From: Ecdyonurus torrentis
Lineage: Eukaryota; Arthropoda; Insecta; Ephemeroptera; Heptageniidae
Length of the DNA stretch: 64,000 nucleotides
Direction of reading: 5' to 3'
Assembly (NCBI GenBank): GCA_949318235.1
Contig: OX439129.1
Span: 3,720,001 to 3,784,000 of the forward strand
The translations under genes and the position numbers were made by a program. Under the pieces are notes generated by a model. The model had not been told where the DNA came from. It searched no databases and saw only the letters and a program-made list of their open reading frames with translations. How positions within the stretch are numbered: position 1 is the first letter of the stretch; each line of letters starts with the position of its first letter. Positions 36,938 to 47,369 of the stretch are shown here, piece after piece.

Positions 36938-39900
36938 TTCACATGGTTTTAAACTTGACGGATACTGACGGGCAAAGCTGGCAACACCCAGCTTTTCTAC
37001 CCGTCGCTATCCGTCAAAATGACGGGTACTGACGGGTGCATGTGAACGGTTGCATTTGTTTACATAAGTGCAGCTCCATCCGCCAGTATCCGTCAACAAT
37101 AATACATGTGAAAGGGGCGATATGTTTATATTAGCGCAGCTCCATCCGTCAGTATCCGTCAACAATAATACATGTGAAAGGGGCGATATGTTTATATTAG
37201 CGCAGCTCGATCCGTCAGTATACGTCAGTTTTCCTGCGCATGCGCAGTAATGCGAATTTCTTTCTCATGTGAAACAAACAAATTCGTGTAATCGTCAGTT
37301 TCCGTCAATACCCATTGACGTCCGTCGACGTCCGTTAAGTTTTCAGTCCATGTGAATGATACTTTACAGTTATTGCCACTTCATACAAGGCAATAACTTG
37401 ACCATAAAATGTGGCTGAGTGCTGATTAAAGCTAATTACTTACATGAATCAAAGTAAAGTCCCTATATACCAGGTACAGTATTCTGACCGAACTATTTGT
37501 GTATTGTTGAAAACCTCACTAATATAAAATGCAGTTAAATGAAAGTCGTGACCTCTTAACAATGAAAATAAAATTTGAAATTTGTTATGGGGCTGGAATA
37601 CCTGGTACGGTATTATAGTGACGTTAAATCAAAGTATAAAAGTCAGCTGATCGTTGTTTGGCCACACAACAATCAAACTTTAATTTAATATTTAAATTAG
37701 AAGGAACAGACGCATCAGATTTTAACAACTTGTGAAATTGTTTTTGTATGGTAATTGTACTAGTTATCGGCAGGCTCTTTTTACGAGATTCTAACTGGAA
37801 CAAACCTATATTAGAATGTCGTCTAGTTTCCATACCACTACCTACAAACTATTTTATCACTAAAGGGGGCCGAGATATACTGCCGAAAATGGGGGGGTGC
37901 CGATAACTGCGGCAGTGTCGGTTTGGCTGCTTTTCTCAACAATACTATAGGAATTTCAACCTTAAGACCCTTAAGCTGCCGATACCTAGTACATTTACCA
38001 TACCTCGTGGGTTCTACAAATCCAGGGTGTCTGTGGGCCTTTAATATACCCCCCCCCCCCTCTCTCTCCCTTACAATAAAAAAAAAAAGAGGTCACATAT
38101 ATACCTGGAAAAATCCATACGCCATGAACTTCTCGACTTCTCTTGGTATTTTGAAGAAAGTGTAAATTTTCTCTCTCTTGGCAGTGAAGCGATCTTCATC
38201 TTGTTCTAGCAGGTAATCCCTGGTTAGTTCAACTCTCAGGAATTGACGTAGCGAAACAGGCGGGGCTGTCGACATAGCAGTGATACATATGGATTTGTAG
38301 TCAAGTTAGCAGCTTCAGTAGCCAGTGCAATGTAATCCTGGTGACAAGCTGATTACATTTAGCTGGCTACTGAAGCTGCTAACATCAATCAATATTGATT
38401 TGTATACAAGTTAGCAGCTTCAGTAGCCAGTGCAATGTAATCCTGGTGACGAGCTGATTACATTGAACTGGCTACTGAAGCTGCTAACATCAATCAATAT
38501 TGATTTGTATACAAGTTAGCAGCTTCAGTAGCCAGTTCAATGTAATCCTGGTGACAAGCTGATTACATTGAACTGGCTACTGAAGCTGCTAACATCAATC
38601 AATATTGATTTGTATACAAGTTAGCAGCTTCAGTAGCCAGTGCAATGTAATCCTGGTGACAAGCTGATTACATTGAACTGGCTACTGAAGCTGCTAACAT
38701 CAATCAATATTGATTTGTATACAAGTTAGCAGCTTCAGTAGCCAGTTCAATGTAATCCTGGTGACAAGCTGATTACATTGAACTGGCTACTGAAGCTGCT
38801 AACATCAATCAATATTGATTTGAATACAAGTTAGCAGCTTCAGTAGCCAGTTCAATGTAATCCTGGTGACAAGCTGATTACATTTAGCTGGCTACTGAAG
38901 CTGCTAACATCAATCAATATTGATTTGAATACAAGTTAGCAGCTTTAGTAGCCAGTGCAATGTAATCCTGGTGACGAGCTGATTACATTGAACTGGCTAC
39001 TGAAGCTGCTAACATCAATCAATATTGATTTGTATACAAGTTAGCAGCTTTAGTAGCCAGTGCAATGTAATCCTGGTGACAAGCTGATTACATTGAACTG
39101 GCTACTGAAGCTGCTAACATCAATCAATATTGATTTGAATACAAGTTAGCAGCTTTAGTAGCCAGTGCAATGTAATCCTGGTGACGAGCTGATTACATTG
39201 AACTGGCTACTGAAGCTGCTAACATCAATCAATATTGATTTGTATACAAGTTAGCAGCTTCAGTAGCCAGTTCAATGTAATCCTGGTGACAAGCTGATTA
39301 CATTTAGCTGGCTACTGAAGCTGCTAACATCAATCAATATTGATTTGAATACAAGTTAGCAGCTTTAGTAGCCAGTGCAATGTAATCCTGGTGACAAGCT
39401 GATTACATTGAACTGGCTACTGAAGCTGCTAGCATCAATCAATATTGATTTGTATACAAGTTAGCAGCTTCAGTAGCCAGTTCAATGTAATCCTGGTGAC
39501 GAGCTGATTACATTGAACTGGCTACTGAAGCTGCTAACATCAATCAATATTGATTTGTATACAAGTTAGCAGCTTTAGTAGCCAGTGCAATGTAATCCTG
39601 GTGACGAGCTGATTACATTGAACTGGCTACTGAAGCTGCTAACATCAATCAATATTGATTTGTATACAAGTTAGCAGCTACAGTAGCCAGTGCAATGTAA
39701 TCCTGGTGACAAGCTGATTACATTTAGCTGGCTACTGAAGCTGCTAACATCAATCAATATTGATTTGTATACAAGTTAGCAGCTTCAGTAGCCAGTGCAA
39801 TGTAATCCTGGTGACGAGCTGATTACATTTAGCTGGCTACTGAAGCTGCTAACTTGACTTGTACAAATCAATATTGATTGATTTATTCGTCAAGTTAGCA

Positions 39901-40217
39901 GCTTCAGTAAAATCTCTTTTGCATATCTCTAATATCAAAATATATAATTATACATGGTCTAAATCAGTATTGTTATTGTGTAATGACGAAATAGTTAATT
40001 AAAAATCTTGGCGTCACTATGGGCAAGATGATATTTTACCTTTGACCTTCACTTCACGTCTGCGAGGTCTAAAATCATCAGTCTGCCACCGCTTGAGCAC
40101 GGGACGATGTATGGTAAAATCATCTACTTGCTCCATACTGCTGAAACTGGATTTAACCGAAGATTTAACACCAAAACGTATCTTTTTAACATCACTGTTG
40201 TGAAAATCATCAGCCAT
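27124..40217 (-). CDS. TAPT1: TAPT1 (transmembrane anterior posterior transformation 1) ortholog, 9 exons
   Basis: Nine exons join in phase to 568 codons (567 residues, the length I recall for the human protein). Landmarks match TAPT1: ELTRDYLLEQDEDRFTAKRE, FFKIPREVEKFM, CDVLKGVILI, SMMYHLIKSQSIIKLY, LWTATEPRGRKREHFGVIPH, QATTLNVAINSSNKSLLTIM, FVELKGSVFKKFDKNNLFQ, WVLVPDCVMVLLAELLVDW, KHAFITRFNELPVDVY, LVARRMGFIPLPL. Several hydrophobic membrane segments; acidic Ser-rich C-tail (EDTPDTDDDSDDK). Family knowledge: a conserved multi-pass ER/Golgi and ciliary-base protein, linked in vertebrates to axial patterning and collagen secretion. The ATG at 40217 (MADDFHNSD) is chosen; an upstream in-frame TTG is not a plausible start. 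Introns hold two hairpin-satellite arrays and many MITEs. Confidence 0.96.
27785..28148. repeat. Family H repeat (empty site for the family I MITE)
   Basis: Aligns with 9870-10498 but has a single AATTTAAAG where the other copy carries 213 bp more. Confidence 0.8.
28150..28810. repeat. AT-rich intron DNA with (ATT)n, (GATT)n and poly(T)
   Basis: Simple sequence: GATT repeats at 28708-28750, GATTTT repeats, T runs at 28582-28602 and 28780-28806. Confidence 0.85.
28895..29225. mobile_element. Palindromic MITE
   Basis: Inverted ends AGTTCAGTGGTTACAAGATG and CATCTTGTAATCACTGAACT; inner arms with GCATATCTCGCAGGATGATC. Non-coding. Confidence 0.82.
29612..30240. repeat. TAPT1: 100-bp satellite grown from TAPT1 exon 8 donor
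   Basis: GTCCACAGTACTTAC recurs at 29612, 29733, 29833, 29933, 30033 and 30133 and the related exon sequence at 30233. On minus each unit has the last ~60 nt of exon 8 (GTATGATACAGCTCAAAC...AAACAT) followed by gtaagt or gtacgt, so several spare donors lie downstream of the real one. Confidence 0.95.
30173..30342 (-). CDS. TAPT1: TAPT1 exon 8 (duplicated at both edges)
   Basis: Donor AAACAT/gtaagt. Two valid in-phase acceptors: proximal acttacag at 30343 gives 170 nt; distal gatgacag at 30427 gives 254 nt and inserts 28 residues that repeat RFWVLVPDCVMVLLAELL. The proximal form matches the family length. Encodes ...VDWIKHAFITRFNELPVDVY and SLAYDTAQTRQKH. Confidence 0.92.
30288..30430. repeat. 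TAPT1: 84-bp-offset duplication of TAPT1 exon 8 acceptor region
   Basis: Identical 59-bp copies at 30288-30346 and 30372-30430 separated by GTAAGTAT repeats. Offset 84 = 28 codons. Confidence 0.95.
30462..30955. mobile_element. Family D MITE
   Basis: Ends TTGTTCACATGGAGTGAAAA and TTTTCACTCCATGTGAATGA; interior repeats of CCGTCAGTATCCGTCA on both strands. Second copy 36791-37366. Begins 35 bp from the exon 8 distal acceptor. Confidence 0.85.
30975..31415. repeat. Family J and family E repeats
   Basis: 30975-31140 is family J. 31140-31415 is family E (AGCCCCACGAGA...TATGACGTCAGAAACATGC...TTCTCTGGTCTAT); other copies near 32990, 45358, 48303 and 49010. Confidence 0.75.
31470..31572. repeat. 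Perfect hairpin with 48-bp arms
   Basis: 31470-31517 and 31525-31572 are exact inverted copies around a 7-nt loop TAAAAAC. Core of the arm: GGGATGCAGAAATGCGACC. Confidence 0.95.
31585..32168. mobile_element. MITE plus family A MITE
   Basis: 31585-31865 has its own ends (CCATGTTTGTGGTGCC / CCAACAAGATGGCGGC). 31866-32168 is a full family A copy ending GCATACACGCTATA beside exon 7. Confidence 0.75.
32176..32326 (-). CDS. TAPT1: TAPT1 exon 7
   Basis: Acceptor gttccag, donor AAGAAG/gtaatg, 151 nt, phase 0 to 1. Encodes FVELKGSVFKKFDKNNLFQ through VLQTMKEYSWKE. The donor is 8 bp from the end of a family A MITE. Confidence 0.95.
32370..32433. repeat. Poly(A) tract, 64 bp
   Basis: Uninterrupted A run in the intron just upstream (in transcription) of TAPT1 exon 7; no retroelement body recognised beside it. 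Confidence 0.95.
32737..32948. mobile_element. Family I hairpin MITE with 9-bp target duplication
   Basis: Flanked by ACATGTTTG and ACATGTCTG; ends CACAGTAATTAGACAGTA and TACTGTCTAATTAATGTG; arms with AATTGGCGCGCGGAACTGA. Confidence 0.88.
32990..33545. mobile_element. Family E repeat broken by a LINE 3' fragment
   Basis: Family E sequence breaks at 33305 after ATAAATGCTTAT and resumes at 33522 with GTTTTTCTCTGGTCTATGCC. The ~215-bp insert reads on minus as a 3' end with AATAAA near its terminus. Confidence 0.65.
33690..33787 (-). CDS. TAPT1: TAPT1 exon 6
   Basis: Acceptor acgtcag, donor AACAAC/gtgagt, 98 nt, phase 1 to 0. Encodes LHSLLVLFQATTLNVAINSS and NKSLLTIMMSNN. Confidence 0.95.
33838..34600. 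mobile_element. Family J, A, J cluster in TAPT1 intron
   Basis: 33838-34085 and 34337-34570 are family J; 34154-34338 is a family A MITE truncated on the right and set inside the second J copy. Confidence 0.75.
34600..34880. other. AT-rich intron DNA
   Basis: (ATT)n and T runs near 34801-34854; nothing else seen. Confidence 0.6.
35006..35141 (-). CDS. TAPT1: TAPT1 exon 5
   Basis: Acceptor ttgtag/GTTGGT, donor ACGTCT/gtatcc, 136 nt, phase 0 to 1. Encodes VGDRLFSAFGQDTIDALLW and HFGVIPHLFFAVIYV. The frame stays open past the donor, but only this donor joins exon 6 in phase. Confidence 0.93.
35184..35612. mobile_element. Two family A MITEs joined head to head
   Basis: 35184-35464 in one direction shares its terminal CCCTATAGGG with a truncated copy 35461-35612 in the other. 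The latter stops about 20 bp from the exon 4 donor. Confidence 0.8.
35630..35795 (-). CDS. TAPT1: TAPT1 exon 4
   Basis: Acceptor ttttcag, donor TAGAG/gtagga, 166 nt, phase 2 to 0. Encodes LLKPAEICDVLKGVILISC and MMYHLIKSQSIIKLYIFYNM. Confidence 0.96.
35835..36242. repeat. 105-bp hairpin satellite, four copies, filling TAPT1 intron 3
   Basis: Unit start CAAGTTAGCAGCTTCAGTAG at 35835, 35940, 36045 and 36150, an exact 105-bp period. Each unit folds: TAGCAGCTTCAGTAGCCAGT pairs with ACTGGCTACTGAAGCTGCTA. The array takes up 408 of the 463 bp of the intron. Confidence 0.96.
36259..36356 (-). CDS. TAPT1: TAPT1 exon 3
   Basis: Acceptor gttgcag, donor TTTGG/gtaagt, 98 nt, phase 0 to 2. Encodes CADSFLFVFTFLPIRFVLAL, the first membrane segment. 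Confidence 0.94.
36398..36744. mobile_element. Family B MITE
   Basis: Outer left arm partly lost; right end TTGACAAGGGATT. Starts 42 bp upstream of the exon 3 acceptor. Confidence 0.82.
36747..37750. repeat. Family L repeat with two nested insertions
   Basis: Collinear with 361-610 except for a family D MITE (36791-37366) and a ~170-bp element (about 37452-37625, inner ends CCAGGTACAGTATT / GGTACGGTATTAT) flanked by the 9-bp repeat ATCAAAGTA, which is single in the 300-660 copy. Confidence 0.78.
36791..37366. mobile_element. Family D MITE
   Basis: Ends AAAGTATCATTCACATGGAG and CCATGTGAATGATACTTT; a ~65-bp internal unit (CCGTCAACAATAATACATG) is doubled at 37079-37200. Poly(A) at 36898-36935. 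Confidence 0.85.
37751..38006. mobile_element. Small MITE
   Basis: Inverted ends TTGTACTAGTTATCGGCAG and CTGCCGATACCTAGTACA. Confidence 0.65.
38105..38265 (-). CDS. TAPT1: TAPT1 exon 2
   Basis: Acceptor gtcgacag, donor TTCCAG/gtatat, 161 nt, phase 1 to 0. Encodes APPVSLRQFLRVELTRDYLL and FFKIPREVEKFMAYGFFQ. Confidence 0.95.
38302..39905. repeat. 105-bp hairpin satellite, about 15 copies, filling TAPT1 intron 1
   Basis: Same unit as 35835-36242 with the same 105-bp period (38302, 38407, 38512, 38617 and on). Units differ at a few positions (TTCAATG/TGCAATG, GACGAGC/GACAAGC). It fills 1604 of the 1774 intron bases. The last arm and spacer are inverted at 39850-39905. Confidence 0.97.
40040..40217 (-). 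CDS. TAPT1: TAPT1 exon 1 (start codon)
   Basis: MADDFHNSDVKKIRF to RPRRREVKVK; donor CAAAG/gtaaaa, phase 1. Basic cytosolic N-terminus, poorly conserved. Confidence 0.85.
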
Positions 40218-40986
40218 CAGCTGGCACAGCTGGGACAAATATAATCGATTAGTCGATCTTCGATAACGAGTGTTAATTTGGGGTTATTTTCAATATCACT
40301 ATCAGTTTCATACTTGAATTATGGGGACCATTGTGAGAGGCTAATTATAAAATTGAAAAAATAGATATTTTTTTGGCTTTTCAGACACTTTTCAGCATCT
40401 ATGATAATCAATATCACAATTTTTTATATTTACATGAAACATTTTGTTGTAATTTGATTAAGTGATTTACATTAGTGCTGGAAAGTGTCTGAAAAAGCCA
40501 AAAAAAGGCGATTTTTCGATATAGTAATTAGCCTCGCACAAGGGTCCTAATAAATCCTTTATGAATCTGAATGTGAAAAATATGTTTATCTTCGACATAA
40601 CGTTCTTCGCTTGTTTATAAAAATAGTGTTGCCAGCCCGTGGATAATTTCACGTTTTTAGGGATAATTTGACCCTTTGGTCATTTTGATTGAAAATCACT
40701 CTAAAAGTGGTCAAATTTTTCACTTTCCCCCACCCCACCCACTCCGGTCATCACTTTACTTGGGCTAGCTCACGGGGATCCCAGCTAGAAATGGGAATAT
40801 TTTTAAAAAAGTTGAAAGTTTTAGCCCTCGAAAAGGGAAAAAAAAATTCTCACCGGGCTGGGCAACGGTGGCAACACTAGCCGGAAAGTCATGTCATAAA
40901 ATAAATAGATCCCCATAGCACTAGCAGGGAAGAAGTATAATTTCTTATTTGTTTTTCGTTCATTTTTATAATTTGTGGTTACAAAA
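40218..40986. promoter_or_regulatory. Shared head-to-head promoter region of TAPT1 and the THAP gene
   Basis: Two divergent start codons 769 bp apart. A foldback MITE (about 40262-40560, arms with TTTTTTTGGCTTTTCAGACA) occupies half of it. CCGGAAAG near the THAP start (40881) resembles an ETS-type site. Bidirectional use is inferred from layout only. Confidence 0.5.
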
Positions 40987-41075
40987 ATGCCTGCAAATTG
41001 TGCCGTTCGAGGTTGTAAGACAAGTAAGGATGACAAGACGAAGTCGACACATCGTTTCCCTAAGGACCCAATATG
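40987..41075 (+). CDS. THAP gene exon 1
   Basis: ATG at 40987, MPANCAVRGCKTSKDD to STHRFPKDPI; donor ATATG/gtaatt, phase 2. Carries the first zinc pair C5 and C10. Confidence 0.85.
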
Positions 41076-44000
41076 GTAATTAAATTATCAAATGTTCATC
41101 ATGAATATGCATGCATATGTATCGTTGTCATTTGTCAAAAACAGTTTAATTTATAATATGTTATTGTTGTTATGTAGTAGCAGTGGTTTATTATACATAG
41201 TATTAGCAATAGACAACGTGTACTTCACGTATTTTTTTTTTTTTTATTATTATTTTTTTTTTTTTGCCACTATACATACTTCCATTCTCCTTACAATCAA
41301 GATGCACTGAATGCACTAATTGTTGAAGGTTATTTATGGAATTGTCAATTTCCTCAGAATGCTATAGCATTCGAGTACGGGGGAGATAGGAGGTAGGATG
41401 AAGGGTTGAAGGGAAAGTTTGGCGGCTGTGGCCTAACGGGAACTGTCTCGGTATTATTACCTACCCGTCCAAGAGAACCATAGAAACCTTGGAGAAGACA
41501 GGCGACACTGGTCAGTTACCTGAACAGTGTCTCCCGAATGCTCCAAAGTGAGGGCAGTCAGCGTATATGCCACCACTTCTCAGGATAAGCCACGCCCTCC
41601 CCAGGTGGGAAGCGAACCGTGGATCTCCCAAGCAGTAGGCAGCAACGCTAACCACTACATACACCTTGGGCTGGGTAATCAACACTTTGCCACTAGCAAA
41701 CCAGGTCATCAGCTTGATCACTGCAGGCCAGTTAATGGTCGTCATCATAAGTTTTATGTTAGTTTTGGCTTATTTGGTATAGTATAGGGCTTACCATGTT
41801 AAATTGAAGGTTTTGATTTTTGAATTTTTTGCTTCAGAATTACAAAAACACGTTAAATCGCACATCATCATAAAAGTAAAAAGCACAACGTACTCACAAA
41901 GTATTTAATTAGGACGTGAACGATCGAGTCTCGGTAAATGGAGCGAGGTGAGAGAGATATTACACCGGGACGGGGAAGCAAGGAAGGATATATCCACGTA
42001 ATCGTGTGGATTGTAATTAATGCATACAATTACAGTATGATCACCTCTTATGGCAAGCAGTGACACTAAATATATGACATATTACACTATTTAAAATATG
42101 AAATATATAGGGGTGCATGGGTCACGATAGGAAGCTTGTAGTCTTATGTACGGTACAGTCAACTGGGGTGACTTTGAGACAATTATCTCTGTTCTATCTT
42201 TGAGGCTCATATTTGAGAAATTTGAAGATTCTTACTATTGTTTAAATTTGTTTTGGATCTTAATGACATATATGTTTCAAAAATTTTAAATGAGTAGAGA
42301 TAAATTGGTGTTCAAAGTCACCCCGGTTGAATGTACGATGATTTGCTCTAGACTAAATATCTTCTTTTATTGATAATGTCATACGGTACTAATCTCTGAT
42401 CATAAAGCTCTGTTATAATATGAACTTTTGTTTACAGTTATAACCGGGGGGTGGGGGGAATTATAAGCCAATCACAGACCTGCTGTCAAAGTTCTCTGTG
42501 TCTAGCAGTGAGTGCGTACCGTATTCACTTGCGAGCGCTGAAAGTGCTGACAAAACGTACCGTATCACCTCTGTCAGTGCTTCACAGCGTTTACCAAAGA
42601 GACCCGAAAAGACAACACCTGATGCTGAGAGCCTCTGTGCTCTGCTGAAAGTAAATAGGTGACACGGCTCACAGAGGTCTGGCGTACCGTACGTATTTGC
42701 TAGCACAAAGTATCCACATTGCTCAGAATTTGTACTGTATAGCCACAGCACTGCACAGCGCTCTCATCAAAATACAGTACGCACCCTAGGTGACACGGCT
42801 CACTGGTCTGGCGTACCGTACGTATTTGCTAGCACAAAGTATCCACATTGCTCAGAATTTGTACTGTATTGCCACAGCACTGCACAGCGCTCTCATCAAA
42901 ATATGGTACGCACCCTAAGTGACAAGGCTCACAGAGGCCTGGCGTACCCTACGTATTTGCTAGCACAAAGTATCCACATTGCTCAGAATTTGTACGGTAT
43001 AGCCACAGCACTGCACAGCGCTCTCATCAAAATATGGTACGCACCCTAAGTGACAAGGCTCACAGAGGCCTGGCGTACCGTACGTATTTGCTGGCGCAAA
43101 GTATCCACATTGCTCAGAATTTGTACTGTATTGCCACAGCACTGCACAGCGCTCTCATCGAAATACAGTACGCACCCTAAGTAGGGAAAAGTAAAAGCTT
43201 GCACATGATTGGAGTTGATCCCCGGTTGACTGATGTATAACAAAAAACTGTGCCCCCACACGTAAGACCTGGACCGCTAGGTTTATATAGTGCGACAAAA
43301 TGACAGTTCAACAATACTAACAAAAAGCTAGCAGACGACATTATTGTCGCTGTCTATAATATTTAGCATGCTTTCTTATGGAGTAATTAAGCAGCTGTAT
43401 AAAATGTACCAAATTTTGTTTTTATCCCGATAACCACATTTTGATTTTCTCTTTGTTTCTTCATACTGTATATATACACTACATACATAAAGTCATATTA
43501 AAAGTTTTATAATTTTGTTACAGCTGTGGAAAATGGGTGACATTTTGCGATAAAGACAAACTTTATGGATTTACCCCTGAAGAATTGCATGAGAAAAAAC
43601 ATATTTTTGTGTGTGGCGATCACTTCCTAAAAGAAGATAAGAACAAAGTAGAAAGAGGTCGTCTGAAGTCCAACGCCATACCTCAAGTCAACCCTCCACC
43701 TCCGCGTGTTCTTCCGCAGGTGAGAAATGATCAATTTTATATTATTCTATCTGCAACAAAATATTATTAATATTTGCTTTTTTTTTTCCAATTTAAAAAA
43801 AAAATCCCTCGTCAACTTACTTTTTTATCGTTTAAAATACTAGATTATTAATTACCATACCTTATTATCCATGCATTAGACGCCACCACGTTGATTTTGT
43901 ATTTATTTATTATTTTTTTTTTTTCCTTTTGCAGTTATCTCACGTATCTCAAATTGTACCGATAGGGTCGTGATAGGAGTAAAGAACTTAAGAAAGAGGG

Positions 44001-45754
44001 CGCTTAAATTTATCACGTGACCAGAGCAGTGAATGTGATTGGCGGTGGTAAAGTGTGACGTCGGATACGTGATATAACAGTCAAAATGAAAATAAATAAT
44101 AAAAAAAAAATCATCGTTAAGGTACGTGTCTATATAATTGATGGATAATAAGTTATTGTAGATTTTATTCTAGTATATGAAATGATAAAAAAGTAACTTG
44201 ACAGCAGCTTTAAGTTAGTAGCTGATCGACTAATATCTCGAAAACTAAAAAATCACCAATTATAATATTAACATAAAGTAAAAAATGAATGTTAGGTACC
44301 TAAGAGGATTGTACACGGTGTGTACGCATGACGTCATTCTGAGTGCTTTTCGATGCTCTTCTTGAGCTATAAATAACATTGCTCAGCATAGGACAAACCT
44401 AGTTTTTGACTATTTTCCTTGCCAAATTAGTTATTTTTTGGTTATTATTATTCTTCTTGCATACTTGAGGTACTAATTAAACCTATTAACAACATCAATG
44501 CTCTCAAAAATATTGTGAAGTATTTTTAAACTGGTAAAATGTGACATTTTCCTATACCAGCCAATGTTATTTAGTACTCACTTATGACGTCGACTTTAAC
44601 ATGACATGAAACCACTGTATATAGATGGCTTGTATCTCAAAATCTAAAAATAAAACTTCCACTTTTATGATGACATTTGAAAAAGTTAACAGTAACAGCT
44701 ACCTATGGTAAAATTTTCAAAACCCATGACCATCAGATAGAGAAATTAATTATTTAAATTAACATGGGCTCTTATGGGACTAAAACTTTAAAAAATCATA
44801 ATTAAAAATCTAGCATGGTGACCCTCACAAATTTTAACATTTCTTAAGATTTACGTAATTATCTAATGTATCACTGTACAAAATTTCAGATTTTTCTATC
44901 TTTAAAACTTTTTAGTCGTAGTTCAGGTAGGTGGCGCTGCGATTCAATTTATGTTTCATAATTTTCTAAACCATATATACATATTCTGAGGTATTTCAAA
45001 AAGTTTTGAACCAGTGCGGGTGCCCTTGATAAAAATCTTTAGTTTTAAGTCAAAACAAATATAAACTAATAATAATCTGATATTTTATTTGGTTCAGATT
45101 TTGAATGTGAAGGAAGGAGTTGAACATGAGCTCATCATATAAACAGTTTCTTTCCATCACATTCAAAAACTGAACCAAATAAACTCTCTTAATTAGTTTT
45201 TATTGTTTTAACTTAAAACTAAGATATTTATCTATAGGGGACTTACTACTGGTTTATATTTTTTAAAAACCTCTGAAAATAGTTTAAAAATTTATGAAAC
45301 ATAAATTCAATCGCAGTGCCACCTGCCTAAACTGCTACATATAAGACCCATTCCACTTTAAAGGAATAGACCAGAGAAAAACCTAAGTATTTATATCACA
45401 AAATACTTGATTTGATTTATATAAATAACATTAGTTTGTCTCAAAACCCAACTGTAGCCCCGTAGCAGTGATCAAAAAATTAGATTGATGCAACCAGCAC
45501 AACATTTTTATACTAATTTTTGCATGTTTCTCACGTCATAAACATGAATAGTCACGCATATTGCATAATTTACAATATTTTCACGCCCTCTCGTGGAGCT
45601 ACATTCTGGTAAAAATTGTCATCATAATTTTGAAGATCCCATTGTGTGTTTATTTATTAAAAAGGTCATGTTGTTTTATGTGGTCAATGGCTTTAAGATA
45701 CTAATTCAGTCTATTAACACAATATATTCGCAGCATCAATTCACTTAAATATAT

Positions 45755-45808
<54 letters not shown>

Positions 45809-47321
45809 CAAATAGTTTGATATCTAACAAGTTTTTTTCTTTCATATTTTCCCCCTTTTTGATTTTCTTTATACTAAATATTTTATATCTTGAGCCCCGA
45901 GAAGCCTGATATTAAAACCTGATTAGCAGGAACACATCGGGTGATAGCCCGGTAAAAGTCTTATGACCCTGTTGCAAGTAATTTAGTTCCGACCAATCAG
46001 AAGTGAGTAAAACATAAAGCTAAATTATCGATGTAAAACACAAAATTGCAATGTCAAGTGCCTGTTGCTCAGTGGTTCAGTTGAAGTCTAATGATCGGAA
46101 GGTGAGAGGTTCAATCCCAGGTACTGGCTATGTTGGCTATTAATTGAAGGGAAAACCCCTTTCTTTTTTTAAATAAAAAAATCATAAGTGCATATAAAGT
46201 GCTTCTTACAGAAAAAAGTACTTGCAATTAAAGCTTATGTCCAAGTATGAAATTCTTATATGGGACAATTAAGTACTTGTACGAAATAATCAGAAAACAA
46301 TTATTTACAAGTTAAGTAAGATGTTTTGAGGATAACAGCTAGCCCTCTAGAGTATATGTAAAAGAATTGTTGCCCTCGAAACATCGTAGTTAACTTGTTT
46401 TGTTTTTTCTGACTTGAAGTTCTTGTCCCATATAAGAATTACAATCTCCGACATGTAAGTACTTTCTTATAAGCACTGTACATGCACTTATGGTTGTTGT
46501 TATAAAAAAAAAGGTTTTATTCTCCTCGAAAGCCAACGACCAGTACCTGGTATTGAACCGCTCACCTTCCGATCATGAGACTTTGACTCAACCACTGAGC
46601 CACAGACAAATTGACATTGGAAAATTGTGTTTAATTTTATTAATTGTAATTAATTGCAATTAATTTTATTAATTGTTTTTAATTGTAATTAATTTATCTC
46701 TATTTTTATTTTTTACTCGCTTCTGATTGGTCCAAACTAAATATACTTGCAACAGGGCTGGGCTGGCCCTAAGACTTTCACCAGGTGACGACCGCCCGGA
46801 GAGCCCATTTGAAAATTTTACTTATGGCTTTCATCCTAAAAATTTTGGTGGATTAGTTTAAAGCATATTAAGAATCGGCAATTTTTGAATTTCAAGCAAG
46901 ATATTTCTTATAAAAAGAAATGATTTTGCACAAGAATTAACACAAATTGCTATAAATTATATATAAGAAGTATATCAAAAAAATACTATGAATTTTAAAT
47001 AGAGGGAATTAAAGGATATAAATCCCTGGGCCCGTTACTTTTGCGGCCCCGTACGAAGCAAAACGGCAAAAAGAAACTCAAAACTCAGAAATAATACAAG
47101 AAATTGGGTAGAAGAAAAAAAATTTTAAATGAAATAATTTGTTGAAATTAATTCATATATAAATATAACTTTCAATTAAACCAAAAAATTTAAGCATATA
47201 AAGTTTTTATATATTCTAGTAATATTTATTTTAATTTTTATTAATATTGATTTATTAATATTTTATTTATGTATTTCGTTTCTTTTTTCTGTCGTGAATC
47301 AGGTCTGCCCTAATTCAAAAA

Positions 47322-47369
<48 letters not shown>

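Noticed and set aside
38302..39905. CRISPR-like array
   Set aside because: Whole units repeat with no unique spacers; the host is a eukaryote; each unit is a hairpin satellite.
40218..40238. TAPT1 start seven codons further upstream
   Set aside because: That codon is TTG; the first in-frame ATG is at 40217.
40821..41036. Minus-strand frame over THAP exon 1
   Set aside because: Shadow of the THAP start exon; no similarity or start context.
46065..46615. Functional tRNA genes
   Set aside because: Only A- and B-box-like blocks are kept; acceptor and anticodon stems do not close.
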